Shown one piece after another: positions 14,766 through 23,286 of a stretch of DNA of 49,347 bases; within the stretch, counting starts at the first letter, position 1; each line of letters opens with the position of its first letter. The position numbers and the translations under genes are program-made. The stretch is from Lachnospiraceae bacterium UBA7729. GTDB taxonomy: Bacteria > Bacillota > Clostridia > Lachnospirales > Lachnospiraceae. The notes under the pieces were generated by a model. It worked only from the letters and a program-made list of their open reading frames with translations. It was not told the DNA's origin and did not search any database. Location: positions 1 to 49,347 of the forward strand of contig DLFD01000022.1 in the NCBI GenBank assembly GCA_002482005.1, read 5' to 3'.

Positions 14766-16004
14766 TCACCCTTTTTTCTGCTGCTGCATGACCTGCATGC
14801 TCAGCGCATTCCAGTCGGCATCTTCATGGCTGTAGCCGGAGAACTGTCCGCTGCTCTGAGGCCGCCTGGCAGTCTTTCCCTTACCGCCATCGCGGGATTT
14901 TTTCACTGCCTCATGTTCGGCGTCGAGCCTGCGGATCTCATCTGCGGTCTTCACGCCGGAAGCATTCCAGGAAGTCAGGATCCCGTCCGCGTAGGACAGA
15001 CTGGGCTGGGACGTCTGCATCAGAGTACGCCGGCAGGCTTCCTTGATGATGTCCAGGGAAAATGAATATTCCGAGAGCCACTTGTCCATGAGTTTTATCT
15101 CTGCCGGTGCGGGCTGGCGGGTCAGGCCAAGCTCCCTGAAGATGGCGGTGTAATCGCCGCCGAAGGACCGCACCTCATCCCTGGCTTCCTTCACGGTCGT
15201 GATGCCCCTGCTGATCCAGGCCTGGGCGACCTTCTCCATGTAGCGGACACTTGGGTGTCCTTTGTCGAGGCAGTATTCCAGAAGGAATTCAACAAGGTCG
15301 GCAGACATATGGAGGTCTCCGACAAAATACTCCAGCATATCTCTCTCCGAGGAGGAGAGGGGATGCTGGAAGTACTGCTCCGCGACAAAAAGCAGTCTCT
15401 GAAGGACTGCCCGGTCGAGCTGGCGCTGAAGCTTCTGCTGCTCGGCGACCTCCGCAGGATCTTCTGCGGAGGTCTCAGGTCCAAAAGCCCGTGCGTCTGA
15501 TGCCGCGGCACCTGACCCGGGCCCGGAGAAGTCAGCTCCTGAGGCGGGGGCGGTCCCGCCGATCAGGGAAGAGGCTGTCTTTGCAGGGATCACGATGCTG
15601 GAAGACACAGGAGAAGCTGTCTTTGCAGGGACTACGGTCCTGGAAGATGCAGGAGAGGCTGCCTGTGGCATCATGCCCAAAGCCGCAGCGGAAGAAGACT
15701 GCTCCCCGGCCTGTGCGTCTCTGCATGTCAGGATCCGGATCCCGCCGATCGAGCCGTCCGCCTCTAAGGACATGCTGATCAGGCCGGCGCTCTGCCAGTA
15801 GTTCAGTGCACGGACCACATCGCCTTCCGTCTGCTCAAAGAAGTCCGCGATGCCCGGAATCGTGACATCTCTTCCTTCACCCGCGGAGCGCAGGAGAAAA
15901 AGATAGACTTTGACAAACTCGCCGTTTGCCTTTGCCATATAACAGTCGATGAATGTATTGTCAACCAGAGTGGCTCCAGGTTTCGATTCACAGTTCAGTT
16001 TCAT
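14766..16004 (-). CDS. dnaD: DnaD-domain replication initiation protein
   Basis: DnaD proteins act in primosome assembly at oriC and at restart sites. This 412-residue protein has an N-terminal winged-helix part (about 1-95), an alanine/serine/proline-rich linker (about 100-195) with two similar SSxxVxPAKTAS segments, and two C-terminal DnaB/DnaD-like domains (about 200-275 and 290-355). The second ends with the YADGILTSW motif typical of the family (YxxxIxxxW). A glutamine- and charge-rich tail follows. The gene precedes dnaI, giving the classic dnaD-dnaI pair. The variable linker resembles other repeat-grown segments in this window. Confidence 0.9.
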   Translation of the reverse strand: MKLNCESKPGATLVDNTFIDCYMAKANGEFVKVYLFLLRSAGEGRDVTIPGIADFFEQTEGDVVRALNYWQSAGLISMSLEADGSIGGIRILTCRDAQAGEQSSSAAALGMMPQAASPASSRTVVPAKTASPVSSSIVIPAKTASSLIGGTAPASGADFSGPGSGAAASDARAFGPETSAEDPAEVAEQQKLQRQLDRAVLQRLLFVAEQYFQHPLSSSERDMLEYFVGDLHMSADLVEFLLEYCLDKGHPSVRYMEKVAQAWISRGITTVKEARDEVRSFGGDYTAIFRELGLTRQPAPAEIKLMDKWLSEYSFSLDIIKEACRRTLMQTSQPSLSYADGILTSWNASGVKTADEIRRLDAEHEAVKKSRDGGKGKTARRPQSSGQFSGYSHEDADWNALSMQVMQQQKKG

Positions 16005-16086
16005 GAAACCGCCCCTTTCTTTCGGAATAGATCGCTATCCATCATAACATAAGGCATCGCTTTCCGGATGCTTCGCCGGAGATGAC

Positions 16087-16106
16087 TTATCCAAAGATTA
16101 TCAACA
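16087..16106. promoter_or_regulatory. Two DnaA-box-like 9-mers upstream of dnaD
   Basis: TTATCCAAA (16087-16095) and TTATCAACA (16098-16106) each differ by one base from the DnaA box TTATCCACA and lie two bases apart in the same direction, about 85 bp upstream of dnaD. They could let DnaA tune the dnaD-dnaI operon. Two single-mismatch sites in A/T-rich DNA can also arise by chance. Confidence 0.3.
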
Positions 16107-16140
16107 AAAAATCCACACCTGTATGTTTGCAGGTGTGGAT
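16105..16140 (-). terminator. Terminator of murC
   Basis: ATCCACACCTG (minus strand, 16140-16130) pairs perfectly with CAGGTGTGGAT (16121-16111), loop 8 nt, followed by six T. It lies about 140 bp downstream of the murC stop. Confidence 0.85.
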
Positions 16141-16282
16141 CCTGAATCCTGAATCCTACATAGTATGCAGAGACGCTAGCGTCCGCGGTGCGCGCGATTC
16201 AACAACGAAACAATCCGTGCGTCAAAGCGTGTGACAAAAGGGACTTTTGGCACAAGCATCATGAGATGCTTTGAGAGAGAAG

Positions 16283-17668
16283 TTACTGCTTTCCCGATCT
16301 CAGCAGGTCTTCTCCGACTTTGACGATGTCGCCGGCTCCCATCGTGATCACCAGATCGCCTGGCTTCACGCTCTCCGAAAGGAAATCCTCGATCTGTGAG
16401 AAAGAGGGGAAGTAGTAAGCATCCGTTCCGAGATTCGCGATATTCTGCCTCAGAGTGTCGGAGCTGATCCCCAGATTATCCTTCTCGCGGGCAGCGTAGA
16501 TGTCCGCGAGGACAACTGTATCTGCCATGGAAAGGGCTTCTGCAAAGTCATTCATCAGGGCTTTCGTTCTTGTATAGGTGTGCGGCTGGAAGACGCACCA
16601 GATCTTCCTGTGCGGATAGTTTTCCGCGGCGCTCAGGGTCGCTTTGATCTCGGTCGGGTGATGCGCATAATCGTCTATGATGGTCGCCCCCTTGAAAGCG
16701 CCCTTGAGCTGGAAGCGACGGTCCGCTCCGCCGAACGACAGAAGACCTTCTCTGACATCGTCCATGGAGATGCCGCAGATATCCGAGACAGCGATCGCGG
16801 CGGTTGCGTTCAGGATGTTGTGCTGCCCCGGGATCTCCAGCTGGAAGTGTCCCAGGTCCTTGCCGTGATGCATGACATTGAAATGTCCGACGCCGTGGTT
16901 ATCGTATCCGATGTCTGTCGGATAGTAGTCAGAGTCTGGTGTCCCGAAGGTCACGACATCTGCCTTGATGCCGTCCGTTATCTCGTGAACGTCCGGGATC
17001 GCGCCATTGATCACAACGGTTCCGCCTTCCCTTACGTTGGATGCGAAACGGTGGAAGGAATGACGGATGTCGTCAAGGTCCTTGAAAAAATCCAGATGAT
17101 CGGCATCGATGTTCAGGATCACCCCGATCACAGGATACAGGCTCAGGAAGCTGTTGGTATACTCGCAGGCTTCCGTGATGAAGTTTTCGGAATCACCGAC
17201 ACGGATATTGCCGCCGATCTCCCTGAGGATCCCACCGACGGAGATGGTCGGGTCAAGCTTTGCCTGAAGCTCGATGCAGGAGAGCATGGAAGTCGTGGTC
17301 GTCTTGCCGTGGGTCCCCGCGATCGCGATGGAGCGGTTGTAGTTATCCATGATCTGGCCGAGAAGCTGAGCCCTTGTCAGCATCGGCTTTCTGAGGCGGA
17401 CCGCCTCCGCGAATTCCGGATTATCCGGATGGATCGCGGCCGTGTAGACAACGACGTCGGATTCCGGATGGATATTCCCGGCCTTCTGCGGATAATCGAT
17501 ACGGACTCCCTTTTTCTCGAGCGATTCGGTGAGCTTCGATTTTCTGGAGTCAGAGCCGGTTACCTGAAAACCTTCCTTAAGAAGAACGGATGCAAGTCCG
17601 CTCATGGAAATCCCGCCGATCCCGATAAAATGAACATGGCAGGGATGCATGAAATCTATCTTATACAT
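16283..17668 (-). CDS. murC: UDP-N-acetylmuramate--L-alanine ligase
   Basis: It adds L-alanine to UDP-MurNAc in the cytoplasm, the first amino-acid step of peptidoglycan precursor synthesis. The protein of 461 residues has the three Mur ligase domains: the UDP-binding Rossmann start (HFIGIGGISMSGLA, 12-25), the central ATPase loop GTHGKTTTTSM (about 115-125) and the C-terminal domain with DDYAHHPTEIKATL and VFQPHTYTRT. The ATG at 17668 is preceded by AAAGGAG at a rather long distance of about 13 bases. A promoter lies at 17705-17733. It is transcribed away from glgC and stands alone. Confidence 0.96.
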   Translation of the reverse strand: MYKIDFMHPCHVHFIGIGGISMSGLASVLLKEGFQVTGSDSRKSKLTESLEKKGVRIDYPQKAGNIHPESDVVVYTAAIHPDNPEFAEAVRLRKPMLTRAQLLGQIMDNYNRSIAIAGTHGKTTTTSMLSCIELQAKLDPTISVGGILREIGGNIRVGDSENFITEACEYTNSFLSLYPVIGVILNIDADHLDFFKDLDDIRHSFHRFASNVREGGTVVINGAIPDVHEITDGIKADVVTFGTPDSDYYPTDIGYDNHGVGHFNVMHHGKDLGHFQLEIPGQHNILNATAAIAVSDICGISMDDVREGLLSFGGADRRFQLKGAFKGATIIDDYAHHPTEIKATLSAAENYPHRKIWCVFQPHTYTRTKALMNDFAEALSMADTVVLADIYAAREKDNLGISSDTLRQNIANLGTDAYYFPSFSQIEDFLSESVKPGDLVITMGAGDIVKVGEDLLRSGKQ

Positions 17669-17704
17669 GTGTGGTGCAAAACTCCTTTCTCACATCTTCT
17701 CCTC

Positions 17705-17733
17705 AGTATACACTTTCGCCGGCTTTTTTGGAA
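17705..17733 (-). promoter_or_regulatory. Promoter of murC
   Basis: On the minus strand TTCCAA (17728-17733), 17 bp, and TG-TATACT (-10 at 17705-17710) lie about 37 bases before the start codon. Confidence 0.6.
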
Positions 17734-17840
17734 GTATGGGCATATTGTAAAAAGGAAAATATGTAAATGCATATAATTATTATGCAATTGTGCATAAGTA
17801 GACAATAAAGACAAAATTGCTTGCATTATCACCGTATATT

Positions 17841-17857
17841 TGTGAAAATTGTTCACA
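17841..17857. promoter_or_regulatory. Palindromic operator candidate on the glgC promoter
   Basis: TGTGAA-AATTG-TTCACA is a perfect 6-bp inverted repeat with a 5-bp centre, and its right arm is the -35 box of the glgC promoter. A repressor bound here would block the promoter. The odd centre does not fit the CRP consensus (TGTGA-N6-TCACA) exactly. Confidence 0.5.
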
Positions 17858-17881
17858 TTCAAAAATGCGTTGTGTTATAAT
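17852..17881 (+). promoter_or_regulatory. Promoter of the glgC-glgD operon
   Basis: TTCACA (17852-17857), an 18-bp spacer and TATAAT (17876-17881) lie about 45 bases before the glgC start in an A/T-rich intergenic stretch. Confidence 0.6.
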
Positions 17882-17925
17882 GTTGTCATCAATCATTAAT
17901 CTGGACAGGGGGTAGAGGTGATAGC

Positions 17926-19200
17926 GTGATAAAAAAAGAGATGATTGCCATGCTCCTTGCCGGCGGCCAGGGATCGAGACTGGGCGTGCTCACGGCAAAG
18001 GTAGCAAAGCCAGCAGTCGCTTTCGGCGGGAAATATCGTATCATCGACTTTCCGCTCAGCAACTGCATCAACTCAGGCATCGATACCGTCGGTGTTCTGA
18101 CGCAGTATCAGCCCCTCAGGCTTAATACCCACATCGGGATCGGGATCCCGTGGGACCTTGATCGTAATGAGGGAGGAGTTACGGTTCTTCCGCCATATGA
18201 GAAGGTCGGAAAGACGGAATGGTACACCGGCACAGCGAATGCAATCTATCAGAATCTGGAATATATGGAGAATTTTCATCCGGATTATGTACTGATCCTT
18301 TCGGGTGATCATATATATAAGATGGACTACCAGATCATGCTGGACTATCATAAGTCACATAACGCCGATGTGACGCTGGCGGTCATGCCGGTCCCTCAGG
18401 AAGAGGCTTCCCGCTTCGGGATCGTGGTGACGGATGGCAAGGGAAAGGTCACGGAGTTTCAGGAGAAGCCGGAACATCCGAAGAGCAATCTGGCTTCGAT
18501 GGGAATCTATATCTTCAGCTGGCCGGTCCTTCGGGATGCCCTGATCGCGCTTTCCGAGCAGGAGGGCTGTGACTTCGGCAAGCATGTGATCCCGCACTGC
18601 TTCCGCAACGGAAAGAGTATCTGCGCTTATGAATTCGGAGGCTACTGGAAGGATGTCGGTACTTTGGGGTCCTACTGGGAAGCCAACATGGAGCTGATCG
18701 ATATCGTTCCGGAATTCAATCTCTATGAGGAGTTCTGGAAGATCTATACGAAGAACGATATCCTTCCGCCGCAGTACATTTCCGCGGAAGCGAAAGTCTA
18801 CAGGTGCCTGATCGGAGACGGGACGGAAGTTTATGGAGATGTTGCCAATTCCGTGATCGGAAGCGGCGTCATGATCGGCAGAGGGGCGGTGGTCCGTGAC
18901 TCCATTGTGATGAGGGGAGCCGTTATCAAGGACGGAGCGGTTCTCGACAAGGCGATCATCGCAGAGAATTCTGTGGTAGGGGAGCGCTCTGTGGTCGGCT
19001 GCGGAGAGGAAGTCCAAAACCGGCTGAAGCCGAAGATCTACGGATTCGGACTTGCCGTCGTCGGGGAAGATTCCGTCATCCCGCCTGACGTCAGGATCGG
19101 ACGCAATACTGCCGTAACCGGCAATACCATCCGGGAGGATTATCCGGACGGTCAACTCGCTTCCGGCGAGATTCTGGATAAGGCAGGTGTTTCGATATGA
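17926..19200 (+). CDS. glgC: Glucose-1-phosphate adenylyltransferase, catalytic subunit
   Basis: It makes ADP-glucose from glucose 1-phosphate and ATP, the committed step of glycogen synthesis. The nucleotidyltransferase domain shows AMLLAGGQGSRLGVLTAKVAKPAVAFGG near the start, the FPLSNCINSGIDTVGVLTQY segment and SGDHIYKMDY with the metal-binding aspartate. A left-handed beta-helix part follows from about residue 290 (repeated VxxSVIGxG-like hexapeptides). The GTG start at 17926 has AGAGGTG six bases upstream. It overlaps glgD by four bases (ATGA), so the two subunits are translationally coupled. Length 424 is slightly above the usual ~380-400. Confidence 0.96.
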   Translation: MIKKEMIAMLLAGGQGSRLGVLTAKVAKPAVAFGGKYRIIDFPLSNCINSGIDTVGVLTQYQPLRLNTHIGIGIPWDLDRNEGGVTVLPPYEKVGKTEWYTGTANAIYQNLEYMENFHPDYVLILSGDHIYKMDYQIMLDYHKSHNADVTLAVMPVPQEEASRFGIVVTDGKGKVTEFQEKPEHPKSNLASMGIYIFSWPVLRDALIALSEQEGCDFGKHVIPHCFRNGKSICAYEFGGYWKDVGTLGSYWEANMELIDIVPEFNLYEEFWKIYTKNDILPPQYISAEAKVYRCLIGDGTEVYGDVANSVIGSGVMIGRGAVVRDSIVMRGAVIKDGAVLDKAIIAENSVVGERSVVGCGEEVQNRLKPKIYGFGLAVVGEDSVIPPDVRIGRNTAVTGNTIREDYPDGQLASGEILDKAGVSI

Positions 19201-20315
19201 GAGCAGTAGGGATGATCCTTGCGGGCGGCAACAGCTACCGCATGAGAGCACTTTCCAATAAAAGGGCGATCGCAGCTATGCCGGTCGCTGGAAGTTTCCG
19301 CAGTATCGATTTTGCGCTCAGCTCGATGTCCAACTCGGGGATCCGGAAGGTAGCGGTCCTGACCCAGTACAATTCCCGTTCCCTGAACGAGCACCTGAGC
19401 TCCTCAAAGTGGTGGGATTTCGGCAGAAAGCAGGGCGGGCTTTTCGTCTTCCCGCCGACGGTTACCGCTGACAACAGCTTCTGGTACAGAGGAACGGCGG
19501 ACGCACTGTATCAGAATCTTGACTTCCTGAAGAACTGCCATGAGCCTTATGTGGTAATTGCTTCGGGAGATGGAATATATAAGCTTGACTTTAACAAAGT
19601 GCTTGAGTACCATATCGCCAAGAAGGCCGACATTACGGTGGTATGCAAGCAGCTGCCGCCAGGTGAAGATGTCTCCAGATTCGGTGTCCTGAAGATGAAC
19701 GAGGACTGCAGGATCGAGCAGTTCGAGGAAAAACCGATGGCTACCGACGCAAATACGATTTCCTGCGGAATCTATGTTGTGAGAAGGAGACAGCTGATCG
19801 AGCTTATCGAAAAGAGCGCAGAAGAAGGGAGGTTTGATTTCGTCCGTGATATTCTGATTCGGTACAAGGGAGTAAAGAAGATCTACGGATACAGGATAGA
19901 CAGTTACTGGAGTAATATCGCTTCCGTCGAATCATATTACAGGACCAATATGGATTTCCTGAGAAGGGAAGTCCGCGACTACTTCTTCCGTGAATATCCG
20001 GAGGTTCATTCAAAGGTCGATGATCTGCCGCCAGCAAAGTACAACCCCGGAAGTGAGGTGAAAAACAGCCTCATTTCTGCAGGATCGATCATCAACGGAG
20101 CTGTGGAGAATTCGATCATATTCAAGAATGTTTTTGTAGGAGAAAACTGTGTAATCAAGAACTCGATCGTTTTGAGCGATGTGTATCTTGGTGACAATGT
20201 TCATTTGGAAAACTGCATCGTGGAAAGCCGCGACACTATTCGCGCCAATACTTATTATAATGGAGATGATGGTATCAAGATCGTCATCGAATCAGATGAA
20301 CGTTACGTCCTATAA
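19197..20315 (+). CDS. glgD: Glucose-1-phosphate adenylyltransferase regulatory subunit GlgD
   Basis: GlgD is a catalytically poor paralogue that forms a mixed complex with GlgC in Firmicutes. The fold is kept (GMILAGGNSYRMRALSNKRAIAAMPVAGSFRSIDFALSSMSNSG), but the glycine-rich GGxGxRL loop of GlgC is altered to GGNSYRM, as is typical of GlgD. A shorter beta-helix end (SLISAGSIINGAVENSIIFKNVFVGENC) follows. It is 372 residues long and begins within the glgC stop codon. The following gene, spoVG, starts 44 bp downstream. Confidence 0.95.
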   Translation: MRAVGMILAGGNSYRMRALSNKRAIAAMPVAGSFRSIDFALSSMSNSGIRKVAVLTQYNSRSLNEHLSSSKWWDFGRKQGGLFVFPPTVTADNSFWYRGTADALYQNLDFLKNCHEPYVVIASGDGIYKLDFNKVLEYHIAKKADITVVCKQLPPGEDVSRFGVLKMNEDCRIEQFEEKPMATDANTISCGIYVVRRRQLIELIEKSAEEGRFDFVRDILIRYKGVKKIYGYRIDSYWSNIASVESYYRTNMDFLRREVRDYFFREYPEVHSKVDDLPPAKYNPGSEVKNSLISAGSIINGAVENSIIFKNVFVGENCVIKNSIVLSDVYLGDNVHLENCIVESRDTIRANTYYNGDDGIKIVIESDERYVL

Positions 20316-20359
20316 GATAAATTATAAGGAATAGAAAGGCATGTCTGATAGGTGATTTT

Positions 20360-20629
20360 ATGACGATTACTGACGTAAGAGTAAGGAAGTTCTCCAAAGA
20401 GGGCAAGATGAAGGCTGTGGTTTCGATCACACTGGACAACGAGTTCGTTGTTCACGATATCAAGGTGATCGAAGGCGAGAAGGGACTGTTCATTGCAATG
20501 CCTTCCCGCAAGACTGCTGAGGGCGAGTACAGAGATATCGCTCATCCGATCAATTCGGAGACCCGTCAGCAGATGCAGGATGTCATCCTGGCCGAATACG
20601 AGAAAGCCATTCAGACGACCGAAGAGTAA
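20360..20629 (+). CDS. spoVG: Septation/RNA-binding regulator SpoVG
   Basis: This 89-residue protein starts with the conserved MTITDVRVRKFSKEGKMKA and contains LDNEFVVHDIKVIEGEKGLFIAMPSRK, the hallmark of SpoVG. SpoVG binds nucleic acids, affects septation during sporulation in Bacillus and acts as a global regulator in other Firmicutes. AGGTGA lies five bases before the ATG. It follows glgD closely and ends at its own terminator (20680-20717). I saw no clear sigma-H promoter before it. Confidence 0.96.
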   Translation: MTITDVRVRKFSKEGKMKAVVSITLDNEFVVHDIKVIEGEKGLFIAMPSRKTAEGEYRDIAHPINSETRQQMQDVILAEYEKAIQTTEE

Positions 20630-20679
20630 GACTAGTTTTTTCTGATGACGTAATCCATCGCTGAAAGTAGTAATGAAAC

Positions 20680-20717
20680 AAAAAGGCTGCTGTGCCAGAG
20701 GGTGCGGCAGCCTTTTT
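20680..20717 (+). terminator. Terminator after spoVG
   Basis: AAAAAGGCTGC pairs with GCAGCCTTTTT (20680-20690 with 20707-20717). It ends the glgC-glgD-spoVG transcript before malQ. Confidence 0.9.
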
Positions 20718-20777
20718 CGGGCTCTGGGGGCGGGGCGGGTCCATGCTCCGGTTATAGAAAAGAGCCTGCTAAACTGT

Positions 20778-20783
20778 TATACT
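20778..20783 (+). promoter_or_regulatory. -10 element candidate for malQ
   Basis: TATACT at 20778-20783 would start transcription near 20790. That places the ATG at 20791 at or before the transcript start and supports the inner start at 20830. No good -35 box is seen. Confidence 0.35.
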
Positions 20784-20829
20784 AGAACGCATGAATGTTA
20801 TCCAGAATCGAGGAGGGAATTGCTTTCAT

Positions 20830-22431
20830 ATGGAAACAGAGAAGATGACCGCAGAGACGGCAGCACAGAAGATAGCCGGAGAGCCGGAGAAGAAGGAACC
20901 GACTCCCGGGGAGATCCTTGCCGCGAGAACAAAGCGTGAGCGTATGAGCGGAGTCCTTGTCCACCCGACTTCCTTTCCATCCAGATACGGGATCGGAGAC
21001 CTTGGGAAAGGAGCTGAGGAGTTTGTCGATTTCCTGGCAGCTTCGCATCAGCACATCTGGCAGGTCCTGCCTCTGGGGCCGACCGGTTTCGGGGACTCGC
21101 CATACCAGAGCCTGTCCGCTTTCGCGGGTCAGCCTTACATCATCAGCCCGGACCTGCTGAAGGAAGACGGCCTTCTTACGGATGAGGACCTGAAGGATCC
21201 GCCGTCATCCGACCCGGGCAAGGTCGATTACGGCACCGTGATCCCGTACAAGATGGGACTGCTGGCAAAGGCATACGAACATTACCTATCGATGGAAGGC
21301 GAAGAGAAGGAAGTCCTCCGGAAGGAGCTTGAAGCTTTCACAAAGAAGGATAGTTACTGGCTAAGCGACTATGCCCTCTTCATGGCAGTGAAAAATGATT
21401 CCGAGGGGCGCTGCTGGCTTGACTGGGATGAGGAGATCCGCGACGGCAAGGCCGCAGCTAAGAAGGAGTACGCCGAAAAGCTGAAGGACCAGGTGGCTTT
21501 CTATGAGTTCATCCAGTTCCTCTTCGAGCGCCAGTGGCAGAGGATCCGCCTGTATGCGGCGAAGAAGGACGTGTGGATCATCGGCGATATGCCGATCTTC
21601 ATGTCGATCGACTGCACGGATGTCTGGGCTTCGAAGAAGCTGTTTAAGCTGGATTCCAAGGGCTATCCGACCGAGGTCGCAGGAGTGCCGCCGGATTATT
21701 TCAGCGCGGAAGGGCAGCTGTGGGGCAACCCGCTCTATGACTGGGACTATCAGGAGAAGACCGGATATAAGTGGTGGATCTCCCGCATCAAGAGACAGCT
21801 GGAGCTGGTAGACTTCGTCCGCATCGATCACTTCCGTGGATTCGAGTCCTACTGGGCGGTGCCTTATGGCTCAGAGAATGCGATCAAAGGTCAGTGGAGA
21901 AAGGGGCCGGGGCTTAAGCTCTTCCATGCGCTGAAGAGGGAACTCGGAGAGGATGTTCCGATCATTGCAGAGGATCTCGGGATCATCACCGAAGAGGTCG
22001 ACAGGCTGAGAGATGCCTGCGGCTTCCCGGGAATGAAGGTCCTGCAGTTCGGGTTCGGAGATATGAACGATAACACCCACATGCCGCATTTCTACAAGAC
22101 CACGAACTGTGTCTGCTACACGGGGACCCACGACAACGAGACAACCGTGGGCTGGTATCAGCACCAGCCGGAAGAGGTGAAGGACCGGGTCAGACTGTAT
22201 GGGAACTGCGACGGCGGCGGAGTGTCGCTTGACTTCATCCGCTTTGCCATGGGATCGATCGCAAAGTATGCGGTCTTCCCGATCCAGGACCTGCTGCAGC
22301 TCGGCAACGAGGCCCGGATGAACACACCGGGGGTGGCAGCCGCAAACTGGGCGTTCCGGTATGAAGAAGGGGCGCTGAAGGACTGGATGCGCGACTGGCT
22401 TGTCAGATACACAAGGATCTACAACAGATAA
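20830..22431 (+). CDS. malQ: 4-alpha-glucanotransferase (amylomaltase, GH77)
   Basis: It transfers alpha-1,4-glucan segments and remodels maltodextrin or glycogen chains. The GH77 catalytic residues are visible: the nucleophile in DFVRIDHFRGFESYW, the acid/base in PIIAEDLGIITEEV and the stabilising aspartate in YTGTHDNETTVGW. The family start RMSGVLVHPTSFPSRYGIGDLG follows an unusual charged N-terminal extension of about 40 residues. The start is uncertain: ATG 20830 has AGGAGG 13 bases upstream, farther than usual, while ATG 20791 has none. Its place after glgC-glgD fits glycogen turnover. Confidence 0.95.
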   Translation: METEKMTAETAAQKIAGEPEKKEPTPGEILAARTKRERMSGVLVHPTSFPSRYGIGDLGKGAEEFVDFLAASHQHIWQVLPLGPTGFGDSPYQSLSAFAGQPYIISPDLLKEDGLLTDEDLKDPPSSDPGKVDYGTVIPYKMGLLAKAYEHYLSMEGEEKEVLRKELEAFTKKDSYWLSDYALFMAVKNDSEGRCWLDWDEEIRDGKAAAKKEYAEKLKDQVAFYEFIQFLFERQWQRIRLYAAKKDVWIIGDMPIFMSIDCTDVWASKKLFKLDSKGYPTEVAGVPPDYFSAEGQLWGNPLYDWDYQEKTGYKWWISRIKRQLELVDFVRIDHFRGFESYWAVPYGSENAIKGQWRKGPGLKLFHALKRELGEDVPIIAEDLGIITEEVDRLRDACGFPGMKVLQFGFGDMNDNTHMPHFYKTTNCVCYTGTHDNETTVGWYQHQPEEVKDRVRLYGNCDGGGVSLDFIRFAMGSIAKYAVFPIQDLLQLGNEARMNTPGVAAANWAFRYEEGALKDWMRDWLVRYTRIYNR

Positions 22432-22443
22432 CGGGAGGCGAGT

Positions 22444-23184
22444 ATGCTTAGAGCAATTGGCGCAGTACTCATGGCGGCGCTGTACCTGATCGGTACGCTG
22501 CCGTATCTGGGGATACTGGGGCTGCTTCGGAAGAAGTGGCCGCATCTTGGGGAGAAGACAAGCTTCCGGATGGTCCAGTTCGGATTCCGGATGGTACTGC
22601 TTCCCTGCGGCATCAGGCTGGATACGATTGGCCTTGAGAATATCCCGAAGGACCGCGCGGTCATGTTCGCGGGCAACCACAGGAGCTACTTTGACGTCAT
22701 CCTGACTTACCCGCAGCTGCCGCCGATCACGGCTTTCGTTGCCAAGAGCGATTTCGAGAAGTTCCCGATCCTGCCGATCTGGATGAGAAGGCTTTACTGC
22801 GAGTTTCTCGTGAAGGATGATATCCGCCAGAATCTGGAGAGTATCGTCCGTGCGATCGCGACCGTGAAGAAGGGTGTCTCCATGTTTATCTTCCCGGAGG
22901 GGATGAGAAACAAAGGGGAGGATGAGAGAGAGCTTCTGCCGTTCCATGAGGGATCTTTCAAGATCGCGACGAAGACGAAGTGCCCGGTCGTTCCGGTCGC
23001 GATCTGCGGGACAAGAGACATCTTTGAGAACCACTTCCCGAAGGTGAAGAGCGGGCATGTCATCATCGAGTACGGTGAACCGATCGAGACCGCAGATCTG
23101 TCCCGTGAAGAGCTTAAGGGGATCGGGGCGAAGACGAGAGAGGTCATCGCAGAGATGGTCAGGAAGAACCACGACAAGCTGTAA
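22444..23184 (+). CDS. plsC: 1-acyl-glycerol-3-phosphate acyltransferase family protein
   Basis: This 246-residue membrane-associated enzyme acylates lysophosphatidic acid or a similar acceptor in phospholipid synthesis. The PlsC-family signatures are present: the catalytic HX4D box as NHRSYFD near residue 78, and the acceptor-binding FPEGMRNKG near residue 152. A hydrophobic N-terminal segment (VLMAALYLIGTLPYLGILGLL) anchors it to the membrane. It follows malQ by 12 bp and probably shares its transcript. Substrate specificity cannot be read from the sequence. Confidence 0.92.
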   Translation: MLRAIGAVLMAALYLIGTLPYLGILGLLRKKWPHLGEKTSFRMVQFGFRMVLLPCGIRLDTIGLENIPKDRAVMFAGNHRSYFDVILTYPQLPPITAFVAKSDFEKFPILPIWMRRLYCEFLVKDDIRQNLESIVRAIATVKKGVSMFIFPEGMRNKGEDERELLPFHEGSFKIATKTKCPVVPVAICGTRDIFENHFPKVKSGHVIIEYGEPIETADLSREELKGIGAKTREVIAEMVRKNHDKL

Positions 23185-23286
23185 GGCAGAAATTCAGAAA
23201 GCCTTAATCTTTTCTTCACAGTCGTCTCCGGGGATTTCTGTTAAGCTAAGGAAAAGCAGCAGTTCGGATATGGAAAGGAGTTCGGG

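Noticed and set aside
16081..16140. Replication origin suggested by DnaA-box-like sites and dnaD/dnaI
   Set aside because: Only two imperfect boxes, no dnaA or dnaN nearby and no long A/T-rich unwinding region. An origin is not supported.
17841..17857. CRP/FNR-type binding site
   Set aside because: The spacing is wrong (seven bases between TGTGA and TCACA instead of six), and no CRP gene is visible. It is kept only as a generic palindromic operator.
20316..20359. Sigma-H promoter before spoVG
   Set aside because: No AGGANNT/GAAT-type pair at proper spacing was found. spoVG may be read from the glgC promoter.
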